A stretch of DNA of 6,177 nucleotides from an uncultured Clostridium sp. (GCA_900555605.1 USLW01000131.1:1-6177); one strand, 5' to 3'; numbered from the stretch's first letter, positions 1 through 6,133 are shown. The notes: a model not told the origin generated them from the sequence alone. Translations and numbers: made by a program.

Positions 1-124
1 GGCTCCCCCAGCCGCTTCTATGTGCCGGGATAATCATGTTAAAATCCATGTCTTCGGAATCAGAGACCCGAAAAATATTGTACGTGCCGTCTGCGGAGAA
101 GGAATCGGTACGATTATAGAATAA
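1..124 (+). CDS. pyrH: UMP kinase PyrH, C-terminal fragment (5' end outside window)
   Basis: This is the last 40 codons of an open frame that is read from base 2 and stops at TAA 122-124. UMP kinase phosphorylates UMP to UDP with ATP in the cytoplasm, feeding RNA, UDP-sugar and CTP synthesis. The fragment has the family's C-terminal pattern: a small-residue/Ser-Met-Cys-Arg-Asp-Asn helix, then a beta strand (KIHVFGIRDPKNI), then RAVCGEGIGTII just before the stop, equivalent to the usual 'N-I-x-R-x-v-x-G-E-x-I-G-T' ending. The kinase core and UMP site lie upstream and cannot be judged. The position before frr (with serC between) fits the conserved pyrH-frr neighbourhood. The short 25-base gap to serC, with no terminator visible, suggests co-transcription with serC. 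Identification rests on the short tail plus context. Confidence 0.88.
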   Translation, partial: APPAASMCRDNHVKIHVFGIRDPKNIVRAVCGEGIGTIIE

Positions 125-138
125 CAGACAGAAGCAAT

Positions 139-143
139 GGAGG
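139..143 (+). promoter_or_regulatory. Ribosome binding site that sets the serC start
   Basis: GGAGG lies 6 bases before ATG 150. Two other in-frame starts, TTG 144 and ATG 147, are 0 and 3 bases away, which is too close for initiation. The start at 150 also gives the usual SerC N-terminus (MERIYNFSAGP). Confidence 0.8.
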
Positions 144-149
144 TTGATG

Positions 150-1235
150 ATGGAGCGTATATATAATTTTTCCGCCGGACCGTCCGTAATCGCGGAGCCG
201 GTTTTATATAAAGCGCAGAAGGAACTCGTAAATTACCCGGGCGCGGGAATGTCCGTTATGGAGATGAGTCACCGTTCGCCGGTATATCAGGAAATAATTG
301 ATGAAACGGAAGCCCTGCTGCGGAAGCTGATGGAGATTCCGGAGAATTACGCTGTATTGTTTTTGCAGGGAGGGGCTTCTACACAGTTTGCAATGGTTCC
401 GCTGAATCTCTGCAAAGCCGAGGGCGGCACGGTAGATCTTGTACAGACCGGTATGTGGGCCAATCGGGCAAAAGCAGAGGCGGAACTGTACGCAGATGTG
501 CGTGTGGTTGCCTCCAGCAAGGACCGAACATATAATTACATACCGCAGCTCAATCCGGAATCCTTCAGAAAGGATGCGGACTATTTTCATATCTGCTGGA
601 ATAATACCATTTACGGAACGTGTTTTCAGGAGGTGCCCCGGACCGGGAATGTACCTGTGGTAGCGGATATGTCGTCCAGTATTTTATCGGAGCCCGTGGA
701 TGTATCAAAATTCGGAATTATTTTTGCCGGAGCACAAAAAAATATGGGGCCTGCCGGACTGACCGTTGTCATTATCCGGAAAGATCTTATCGGAAAGCAT
801 CGGGAAGGGACGCCGACAATGCTGCGTTATGATATCCACGAAGCCAATGGCTCCATGTACAACACGCCGCCAACCTATAGTATTTACATCTGTAAATTAG
901 TGTTGGAATGGCTGCGTGATTTGGGCGGCATCAAAGAGATGGAGAAGATCAATCGGCGCAAGGCCGGCAAGCTGTACGCATATCTGGATGAATCGAAAAT
1001 GTTTTCGGCAACCGTAGCCGGCGCTGAACGGTCTATTATGAATATTCCTTTTGTTACAGGTGATGAGAATCTGGATAAGCTGTTCGTCCGGAATGCGGAA
1101 GCCGCGGGTCTTGCAAACCTGAAAGGACATCGTTCCGTAGGAGGGATGCGTGCCTCGCTGTACAACGCAATGCCGGAAGACGGCGTGGATGCGCTGATCT
1201 CATTTATGAAGGAATTTGAAATGCGGCAGAGATGA
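150..1235 (+). CDS. serC: Phosphoserine aminotransferase SerC
   Basis: A 361-residue cytoplasmic PLP enzyme of the class V aminotransferase fold, of normal length for SerC. It converts 3-phosphohydroxypyruvate plus glutamate to phosphoserine plus 2-oxoglutarate in serine synthesis; in some bacteria it also acts on a phosphohydroxythreonine precursor in vitamin B6 synthesis. Visible signatures are NFSAGPS at residues 6-12, the phosphate-binding SHR at 40-42, QGGAS at 73-77, Trp103 that stacks on PLP, NNT at 151-153, the PLP-contacting Asp173 in VADMSS, and the Schiff-base lysine Lys197 in AGAQKN. The catalytic set is complete. The serC gene is not part of the usual pyrH-frr cluster, and its common partner serA is absent here. 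The gap from pyrH is 25 bases, so it is probably read from the pyrH promoter. A hairpin overlaps its stop codon. Codon use looks like that of its neighbours, with no sign of recent transfer. Confidence 0.96.
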   Translation: MERIYNFSAGPSVIAEPVLYKAQKELVNYPGAGMSVMEMSHRSPVYQEIIDETEALLRKLMEIPENYAVLFLQGGASTQFAMVPLNLCKAEGGTVDLVQTGMWANRAKAEAELYADVRVVASSKDRTYNYIPQLNPESFRKDADYFHICWNNTIYGTCFQEVPRTGNVPVVADMSSSILSEPVDVSKFGIIFAGAQKNMGPAGLTVVIIRKDLIGKHREGTPTMLRYDIHEANGSMYNTPPTYSIYICKLVLEWLRDLGGIKEMEKINRRKAGKLYAYLDESKMFSATVAGAERSIMNIPFVTGDENLDKLFVRNAEAAGLANLKGHRSVGGMRASLYNAMPEDGVDALISFMKEFEMRQR

Positions 1236-1243
1236 TCTGCCGC
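1223..1243 (+). terminator. Perfect hairpin straddling the serC stop; possible terminator
   Basis: GCGGCAGA (1223-1230) and TCTGCCGC (1236-1243) are exact inverted repeats around a 5-base loop that contains the serC TGA. The stem can extend by one U-G and one A-U pair (1221-1222 with 1244-1245). What follows (GATTCCTTT) is only mildly T-rich, so this is not a canonical intrinsic terminator. It could be an inefficient terminator, an mRNA-stabilising 3' end, or a processing site. The structure is seen directly; the function is inferred. Confidence 0.45.
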
Positions 1244-1264
1244 GTGATTCCTTTGCCGCGGCAG
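1237..1264 (+). other. Alternative hairpin, mutually exclusive with the serC-stop hairpin
   Basis: CTGCCGCG (1237-1244) is also exactly complementary to CGCGGCAG (1257-1264) across a 12-base loop. This arm is shared with the hairpin at 1223-1243, so only one of the two can form at a time. Three complementary segments in a row resemble an attenuator layout, but no T-run follows the second hairpin and no ligand-binding or leader-peptide element is evident. It may equally be a GC-rich by-product of local duplication. It lies just before the frr promoter. Confidence 0.35.
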
Positions 1265-1274
1265 GGGGATTCTC

Positions 1275-1303
1275 TTGTGCAAATTCTGCCTTTGTGGTAT
1301 AAT
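1275..1303 (+). promoter_or_regulatory. Predicted housekeeping sigma promoter for frr (extended -10)
   Basis: TTGTGC at 1275-1280 (3 of 6 matches to TTGACA) is separated by exactly 17 bases from a perfect TATAAT at 1298-1303. TG at 1295-1296, one base before the -10 box, makes an extended -10 (TGnTATAAT) that compensates for the weak -35. Transcription would begin near 1310, giving a leader of roughly 27 bases with the frr ribosome binding site inside it. The site lies wholly in the serC-frr gap, so it would drive frr and the genes beyond independently of pyrH-serC. Confidence 0.75.
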
Positions 1304-1321
1304 CATAGCAATTTTGAGGAA

Positions 1322-1328
1322 AGAGGAG
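1322..1328 (+). promoter_or_regulatory. Ribosome binding site that sets the frr start
   Basis: AGAGGAG lies 8 bases before ATG 1337. The frame is open back to 1232, and an in-frame GTG sits at 1328, but that GTG overlaps this site. The upstream in-frame region also contains the promoter, so ATG 1337 is the only sensible start. Confidence 0.8.
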
Positions 1329-1336
1329 TGCATATT

Positions 1337-1897
1337 ATGATCAATAAGGATGAATACAAGAGCTTCAGCGACCGAATGGACAAAACGGTCCAGCTGCTGG
1401 AGGAGGAGTTTTCCGGCATCCGCGCGGGGAGAGCGAATCCGGCACTCCTCGAAAAATTGACGATTGAGTATTATGGCACACAGACACCTGTTTCACAGGT
1501 CGGTAATATTTCGGTACCGGAGGCGCGGATTCTTGTTTTTCAGCCTTGGGATGCCAGTGTGCTGAAATTGGTTGAGAAAGAGATTCAGAAATCGGATATC
1601 GGAATCAATCCGAATAATGATGGCAAGTGTTTAAAGCTCGTGTTCCCGCCGCTGACGGAGGAACGCCGGCTGGCACTGACAAAGCAGATAAAGAAATACG
1701 GAGAAGAAGCAAAAACAGCGATTCGAAACGTCCGGCGCGATGCAGTGGAGTACTTTAAAGGACAGAAGAAAAAATCGTTGATTACAGAAGATGAGCAAAA
1801 AGAAGCGGACAAGGAAATTCAGAACGTTACGGATAAGCATGTCGCGCAGATTGATAAACTTGTCTCCGTCAAAGAAAAAGAATTGATGGAAATATAA
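1337..1897 (+). CDS. frr: Ribosome recycling factor Frr
   Basis: A 186-residue cytoplasmic protein, the standard length for the family. With EF-G it splits the post-termination ribosome so that subunits and mRNA can be reused. The two-domain layout is readable. The helical domain I is formed by residues 1-30 and about 105-186, with the signature RNVRRD at 130-135 whose arginines contact 23S rRNA. The beta domain II spans about 31-104, opening with GRANPALL (31-38) and carrying the conserved SVPEAR (59-64) and LVFPPLTEERR (101-111). The highly charged C-terminal helix is typical. It has its own predicted promoter and a strong ribosome binding site, and heads the frr-uppS-cdsA-dxr-rseP-ispG run. 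The open frame extends 35 codons upstream of ATG 1337, but this extension covers promoter and hairpin sequence and does not resemble RRF. Confidence 0.97.
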   Translation: MINKDEYKSFSDRMDKTVQLLEEEFSGIRAGRANPALLEKLTIEYYGTQTPVSQVGNISVPEARILVFQPWDASVLKLVEKEIQKSDIGINPNNDGKCLKLVFPPLTEERRLALTKQIKKYGEEAKTAIRNVRRDAVEYFKGQKKKSLITEDEQKEADKEIQNVTDKHVAQIDKLVSVKEKELMEI

Positions 1898-1932
1898 CCT
1901 CCGGGAATATTTCAAAACACATATCTTGGAGG
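1898..1932 (+). promoter_or_regulatory. Possible hairpin hiding the uppS ribosome binding site
   Basis: CCTCCGGGA (1898-1906), beginning immediately after the frr stop codon, can pair with TCTTGGAGG (1924-1932). This makes 9 pairs, two of them G-U, across a 17-base loop. The 3' arm contains the GGAGG used to start uppS at TTG 1941. Ribosomes terminating at the frr stop would cover the 5' arm, so the fold could couple uppS translation to frr translation. The pairing is seen directly; the regulatory role is inferred. Confidence 0.4.
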
Positions 1933-1933
1933 G
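1928..1933 (+). promoter_or_regulatory. Ribosome binding site that sets the uppS TTG start
   Basis: GGAGGG ends 7 bases before TTG 1941, which is ideal spacing. The in-frame ATG at 1935 is only 1 base after it, and the TTG at 1926 overlaps it, so neither is a likely start. Confidence 0.65.
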
Positions 1934-1940
1934 AATGTAT

Positions 1941-2681
1941 TTGGCGAAGCAGTATTGTGATGAAAATGGCGAGGTATTCAATATACCGCGCCATATTGCG
2001 GTTATACCGGACGGAAACAGACGATGGGCCAAAGAGCGGGGCCTGCCTGCCGTCAAGGGACATCGGGAGGGCGCCGAGGTCTATAAAAAGCTTTTGGCAA
2101 GTGCCGGTCGTCTCGGCATTGAATATGTCACATTTTATGCTTTTTCAACTGAAAACTGGAAACGCTCCCATACGGAAGTAGAGGGCTTAATGCGTCTGCT
2201 GCTCTATTTTTTGACTGATTTTGATCGTGTTATGGGAGAAAACAAGCAGAAAATCAAATTTCTTGTTATCGGCCGGAGAGACGGACTTTCCGCGAATCTG
2301 CAAAAAGGTATTGAGCGGATTGAACGAGAGACTGCCGGTAATCAAGATCTGACTGCCTTGATTGCGATCAATTACGGCGGCAGAGATGAGATTACGGAAA
2401 GCGTGCGGCGCATATCCGAAAAGGTGGCCGCCGGAAGGCTCCCGCTGTCTGAAATTACGGAAGCTGTAGTGAATGCGCACTTATACACCTCGGGCGTACC
2501 GGACCCGGATCTGCTGATTCGGACCAGCGGAGAGGAGCGGATCAGTAATTTCTTATTATGGCAGCTGGCCTATGCGGAGTTCTTTTTTATTGACAAATAT
2601 TGGCCGGATTTTAATGATGAGGACCTGCTGCGGGCAATCCGGGCGTATTCCAACAGACAGAGACGGTATGGGGGTGCGTAG
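1941..2681 (+). CDS. uppS: Isoprenyl transferase / undecaprenyl diphosphate synthase UppS
   Basis: A 246-residue cis-prenyltransferase from the TTG start, of normal family length. It adds IPP units to farnesyl diphosphate to make undecaprenyl diphosphate, the lipid carrier for peptidoglycan and other wall polymers, at the cytoplasmic face of the membrane. Visible motifs are DGNRRW at 24-29 with catalytic Asp24, the conserved His41, YAFSTENW at 66-73, INYGGRDE at 143-150, IRTSGEERISNFLLWQ at 193-208 (IPP/Mg binding), WPDF at 221-224 and a C-terminal RRYGG. The first motif is usually DGNGRW in bacterial UppS; here the glycine is arginine, as in many archaeal, eukaryotic and short-chain cis-prenyltransferases, so the product chain length is less certain than the family. 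Placement between frr and cdsA supports the UppS role. It is 43 bases after frr and overlaps cdsA by one base (TAGTG). Confidence 0.94.
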   Translation: MAKQYCDENGEVFNIPRHIAVIPDGNRRWAKERGLPAVKGHREGAEVYKKLLASAGRLGIEYVTFYAFSTENWKRSHTEVEGLMRLLLYFLTDFDRVMGENKQKIKFLVIGRRDGLSANLQKGIERIERETAGNQDLTALIAINYGGRDEITESVRRISEKVAAGRLPLSEITEAVVNAHLYTSGVPDPDLLIRTSGEERISNFLLWQLAYAEFFFIDKYWPDFNDEDLLRAIRAYSNRQRRYGGA

Positions 2682-3526
2682 TGAAAACAAGAATCATTTC
2701 CGGAATTTGCGTGGGATTGATCGGAGGAATTGTGATATGGTGCGGCGGCATGGTAATGGATATCACGATTCTGTTGATGGCAGCGATGTCTTTGTTTGAA
2801 TTTTACAGGGCCTTTGAACAAAAGCAAGTGCATGCGATGTGGCCGGCCGGACTGCTGTTCATCCTTCTGCTTGGCGGATGTATTTTTTTTGGAGACAATA
2901 CGCCGTTTACCATAACGGCAACAATTCGGGGAACAGAACACAATCTGTTCCCGCCGCTGCTGCTTTTGATTTTTTTGCTGATTCTTGCACTGTTTGTAGT
3001 ATGTCATAAGAAGTATACCGTGGGCGACGGCGCGATTACGCTGCTGGGCGGCATGTATATTGTTATATTGATCAGTTATTTCTCTCTTTTGCGCAATATG
3101 AAATCCGGACTATGGCTGTTTCTGCTTGCGCTGATCGGCGCGGTGGCGGCGGATACCTGTGCCTTTTTTACGGGCCGCGCGCTGGGTAGGAAAAAACTGA
3201 TCCCTGAGGTGAGCCCGAACAAGACCATAGCGGGAAGCATCGGCGCATTTGTCGGGACCCCGGTGATCCTGGTGGTTTACGGAATCATTTTGCAGGCTGC
3301 CGGAGTTTACAGCGATTTGGCGCTGTGGCATTATGCGGTTATCGGTTTGCTGGCCGGCGGCGCCGCGCAGGTCGGAGATCTGACGGCTTCTGCCATCAAA
3401 CGATACGCCGGAGTGAAAGATTTTGGAAAGATCATACCGGGCCACGGCGGCATTCTGGATCGGATTGACAGCTATTTGTATGTGATTCCGATTATTTATT
3501 ATTATATTGTATTGCTTGGAAGGTAG
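2681..3526 (+). CDS. cdsA: Phosphatidate cytidylyltransferase CdsA
   Basis: A 281-residue polytopic membrane enzyme that makes CDP-diacylglycerol from phosphatidate and CTP, the branch point for bacterial phospholipids. The C-terminal family signature is complete: SAIKR at 237-241, KDFGK at 246-250, then PGHGGILDRID at 253-263 with the metal-binding aspartates. Upstream lie DTCAFFTGRALGR (158-170) and SPNKT (178-182), also typical. About eight hydrophobic segments are readable, including near 5-22, 54-70, 90-108, 118-136, 143-160, 186-206, 215-231 and 264-280. The start is GTG 2681, with GGGGG at 2670-2674 six bases upstream; it shares its G with the uppS TAG stop, implying translational coupling. 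The length is close to that of other Firmicute CdsA proteins. Confidence 0.96.
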   Translation: MKTRIISGICVGLIGGIVIWCGGMVMDITILLMAAMSLFEFYRAFEQKQVHAMWPAGLLFILLLGGCIFFGDNTPFTITATIRGTEHNLFPPLLLLIFLLILALFVVCHKKYTVGDGAITLLGGMYIVILISYFSLLRNMKSGLWLFLLALIGAVAADTCAFFTGRALGRKKLIPEVSPNKTIAGSIGAFVGTPVILVVYGIILQAAGVYSDLALWHYAVIGLLAGGAAQVGDLTASAIKRYAGVKDFGKIIPGHGGILDRIDSYLYVIPIIYYYIVLLGR

Positions 3527-3543
3527 GCGCTTTTTGATATAAT
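3516..3543 (+). promoter_or_regulatory. Promoter-like sequence overlapping the dxr start codon
   Basis: TTGGAA (3516-3521, 4 of 6 matches to TTGACA) lies 16 bases before a perfect TATAAT (3538-3543), with TG at 3535-3536 making an extended -10. The last two bases of the -10 are the first two of the dxr ATG (3542-3544). A transcript would therefore start near 3550, inside dxr, and lack its start codon. It could serve only rseP and ispG, or it may be a chance match in an AT-rich junction. Confidence 0.35.
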
Positions 3544-4753
3544 GAAGAAAATCGGAATTTTGGGATCAACCGGTTCGATTGGGACACAGACTTTGGCGGT
3601 TATCCGGGAACTGAACAGCAGGGAAGCGTGCGGTTTGCGGCGTTTTCAGCCTGTCATGCTTACTGCGGGAAAAAACATCCGGCTTTTGGCGGAACAGGCC
3701 AGAGAATTCAATGTACGGGTGCTTGCCGTTGCCTCGGAGACAGATGCTGTACTTTTGTCAGAAATGCTGAAGGATCTGCAGCCGCTGATTTTGACCGGGG
3801 AAGAGGGACTGTGCCGTGCGGCTGCTGTACAGATGGACCTGCTTGTCACCGCAATCGTGGGCATGGCCGGGTTGAAGCCGACACTTGCGGCAATTGAACA
3901 GGGAACGGACATCGCACTGGCCAATAAAGAGACTTTGGTTGCGGCGGGCGCTTTGGTCATGCAGGCGGCGCATGAAAAAAATGTTCGCATTTTACCTGTA
4001 GACAGTGAGCATTCCGCGATCTTTCAATGTCTTCAGGGAAACCGCCGGGATGCGGTATCCGAACTTCTTCTCACTGCTTCCGGCGGCCCGTTCCGAGGCT
4101 GGAGCCGCGCACAGATGGCAGAGGTGACTGTTGAACAGGCGCTGACACATCCGACTTGGAAAATGGGCGGTAAGATTACGGTAGACAGCGCGACGCTGAT
4201 GAATAAGGGACTTGAGATCATTGAGGCCATGCATTTGTTTTCCATGCCGGAAAACCAGATTTCCGTCGTTGTCCATCCGCAGAGCATTATTCATTCTATG
4301 GTAATGTACCGGGATGGAAGCGTCATTGGGCAAATGGGAAATCCGGATATGAAGGTTCCCATCCAGCTGGCGCTGACCTATCCGGAACGTGTTGCATCTC
4401 AGACGCCCCGCCTGAATTTCGCTGCAATTGAGCAGCTTACGTTTGAGGAACCGGATGAACAGGCCTTTCCCTGCCTGAAAATTGCCCGGGAGGCCGCCCG
4501 GATAGGCGGCAGTATGACCGCAGTGATGAACGGCGCCAATGAGGCCGCTGTGAATTGTTTTATGAATCAACAGATAAAATTCATAGAGATTCCATATATT
4601 ATAGAAAGTGTCATGGCGCGTCATACGCCGATTGCCGTGCCGGCGCTCAGTGATATCATACGATATGACCTGTGGGCCAGGGAAGAGGTGCTGCGGCATG
4701 TTTCCGCAGGCCGCAGCGAAAAAGTCTCTCCCGCTAAGCAGATAGCCCGATAA
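3542..4753 (+). CDS. dxr: 1-deoxy-D-xylulose 5-phosphate reductoisomerase Dxr
   Basis: A 403-residue cytoplasmic enzyme of the MEP pathway that rearranges and reduces DXP to 2-C-methyl-D-erythritol 4-phosphate using NADPH and a divalent metal. It is the target of fosmidomycin. The N-terminus carries the dinucleotide-binding GSTGSIG (8-14), followed by AGKN (42-45) and ANKETL (127-132). Metal ligands are Asp154 and Glu156 in PVDSEH and Glu225 in NKGLE. Substrate-binding residues include Ser180 in TASGGPF, His203 and the flexible-loop Trp206 in HPTWKMG, Ser216, Asn221 and Lys222. GNPDMKVPIQLAL (267-279) is also typical. All catalytic residues are present. It starts 15 bases after cdsA in the same frame, with only the TAG between. 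The only Shine-Dalgarno-like sequence is GGAAGGTAGG at 3518-3527, poorly spaced (14 bases or more), so coupling to cdsA is likely. Confidence 0.97.
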   Translation: MKKIGILGSTGSIGTQTLAVIRELNSREACGLRRFQPVMLTAGKNIRLLAEQAREFNVRVLAVASETDAVLLSEMLKDLQPLILTGEEGLCRAAAVQMDLLVTAIVGMAGLKPTLAAIEQGTDIALANKETLVAAGALVMQAAHEKNVRILPVDSEHSAIFQCLQGNRRDAVSELLLTASGGPFRGWSRAQMAEVTVEQALTHPTWKMGGKITVDSATLMNKGLEIIEAMHLFSMPENQISVVVHPQSIIHSMVMYRDGSVIGQMGNPDMKVPIQLALTYPERVASQTPRLNFAAIEQLTFEEPDEQAFPCLKIAREAARIGGSMTAVMNGANEAAVNCFMNQQIKFIEIPYIIESVMARHTPIAVPALSDIIRYDLWAREEVLRHVSAGRSEKVSPAKQIAR

Positions 4754-4764
4754 CGGTCGGATTT

Positions 4765-4769
4765 GGAGG
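4765..4769 (+). promoter_or_regulatory. Ribosome binding site that sets the rseP start
   Basis: GGAGG lies 5 bases before ATG 4775. The frame is open from TTG 4763, but that codon overlaps this site and would add only four residues. ATG 4775 is therefore preferred. Confidence 0.8.
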
Positions 4770-4774
4770 TTTTT

Positions 4775-6133
4775 ATGGGGGTTGTCGGAAGTATATTAAC
4801 CATGCTGCTTATGCTGAGCATATTGACGATTGTTCACGAATGGGGGCATTTTATTGCTGCCCGCATATTCAAGGTCAATGTTCAGGAATTTTCCATTTTT
4901 ATGGGACCTAAGATTTTTTCTAAGGTGAGCAAGAAGACCGGTACAAAATTTTCGCTTCGCTGGATTCCCATCGGCGGATACTGCGCAATGGAAGGGGAGG
5001 AGACCTCTGAAGATTCCCCGACCTCCTATAACAGCAAGCCTTGGTACATGCGGCTTGTCATTCTATTTGCCGGCGCATTTATGAATATTCTGCTGGCGCT
5101 GCTGATCGCCACGGTGATGCTCGCCTATACGGGATATGAATCTACCCGCGTAAGTCTGGTGAGCGACGATCTGCCTTATGCGCTGACGTCTCTTGAAGAA
5201 GGGGATCAGGTGGTTTCTTTTAACGGGCGGGGGCTGACGACACCGACGGATTATTATTTATTTCAGTATGCGGACGGCAATCGGGATACAAACGAGTTTG
5301 TCGTGAAAAAGAAAAACGGCGATAAAGTCATATACCGTTTTGTCCGGACGGTTACCGTTACGGAAGCGGAGGAGGAGGGCGGGGCAAGCTCCTTTACTGC
5401 GCACACCGAGGTATTTGAAAACGGCGTGTCGGCGGGAACCTATGAAAGCGAACGCACCGCGGATCAGTCTCTGAAAATACTGCTGCGATTTGCAGAAGAC
5501 GGCAAGAGCAGCGGCAGAATGCTTGTCTCCCGCAAAATTGAATATGTAAAGACAGGCGAACACTATCAGAAAACAATTACCGAAACATTTGCGGACGGAA
5601 GCAGCGAAACCCGTCAGGATACGGAAACGGCACAGGAGATCATTGACAGTGCTTTCGGGGCGCACAGTCCTTATCAGTTCGGGTTCAATTATTCTTATAA
5701 TGTAAAGGGAAATATTTTTGAATATATTGGGCATGGATTCCTGAGTCTTATTTCCATGGTGAAATCCGTTCTTTATTCTCTCGGCTGGCTGATCACGGGA
5801 AAAGTCGGACTTGATGCGGTTGCCGGTCCCATCGGACTGACTACGCTGGTAGGGGAGGTTGTGACCGCAAATGCCGCTTTTATCAATAAATTGCTGACCT
5901 TGTGCAATATGGCGGCGCTGATCAGCGTGAATTTAGGGGTATTCAATCTGCTTCCGTTCCCGGGGCTGGACGGAGGCAAGTTCCTGCTGACTTTGATTGA
6001 GGGCATTACAAAAAAACGCATACCGCCTGAAAAAGAAGCGGTTATTTCTCTGATCGGTCTGGCACTGCTGATCGGCTTGGCGATTTTTGTAGCGGGCAGT
6101 GATATTTTGAAAATCATACGGGGCACATCATGA
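4775..6133 (+). CDS. rseP: Membrane-embedded site-2 zinc protease RseP (RasP/MmpA type)
   Basis: A 452-residue membrane metalloprotease of the M50 family, which cuts substrates within the membrane, such as anti-sigma factors and signal-peptide remnants. The zinc motif HEWGH at 21-25 lies in the first membrane segment, and the third ligand is Asp399 in NLLPFPGLDGGK (391-402). Membrane segments are readable near 4-22, 93-117, 376-395 and 423-443. A PDZ-like region follows the second, recognisable from LEEGDQVVSFNGR (140-152). The stretch from about 193 to 300 is a long hydrophilic, acidic, Thr/Ser-rich insert with a weak internal repeat, longer than in compact Firmicute homologues; it should lie outside the membrane next to the PDZ domain and may control substrate access. 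It follows dxr by 21 bases and ends in an ATGA overlap with ispG. The natural substrate cannot be told from sequence. Confidence 0.95.
   Translation: MGVVGSILTMLLMLSILTIVHEWGHFIAARIFKVNVQEFSIFMGPKIFSKVSKKTGTKFSLRWIPIGGYCAMEGEETSEDSPTSYNSKPWYMRLVILFAGAFMNILLALLIATVMLAYTGYESTRVSLVSDDLPYALTSLEEGDQVVSFNGRGLTTPTDYYLFQYADGNRDTNEFVVKKKNGDKVIYRFVRTVTVTEAEEEGGASSFTAHTEVFENGVSAGTYESERTADQSLKILLRFAEDGKSSGRMLVSRKIEYVKTGEHYQKTITETFADGSSETRQDTETAQEIIDSAFGAHSPYQFGFNYSYNVKGNIFEYIGHGFLSLISMVKSVLYSLGWLITGKVGLDAVAGPIGLTTLVGEVVTANAAFINKLLTLCNMAALISVNLGVFNLLPFPGLDGGKFLLTLIEGITKKRIPPEKEAVISLIGLALLIGLAIFVAGSDILKIIRGTS

Noticed and set aside
162..167. TATAAT near the serC start
   Set aside because: It encodes part of the conserved IYNF of SerC, and no -35 box is present 16-18 bases upstream, where the ribosome binding site lies.
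884..1333. 149-codon minus-strand open frame across the end of serC and the serC-frr gap
   Set aside because: It covers serC coding sequence and the frr promoter in reverse, and its translation resembles no family I know.
1232..1336. N-terminal extension of frr back to 1232
   Set aside because: The extra 35 codons cover the hairpins and promoter, resemble no RRF sequence, and the strong ribosome binding site points to ATG 1337.
3992..4699. 235-codon open frame on the minus strand inside dxr
   Set aside because: It lies wholly antisense to a clear dxr, has no recognisable domain and reads as a shadow of dxr codon bias.
5696..5701. TATAAT inside rseP
   Set aside because: It encodes Tyr-Asn in frame, has no suitable -35 and is far from any downstream gene start.
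5258..5734. 158-codon minus-strand open frame opposite the RseP insert
   Set aside because: It is antisense to the continuous rseP frame, without a recognisable motif or ribosome binding site support.
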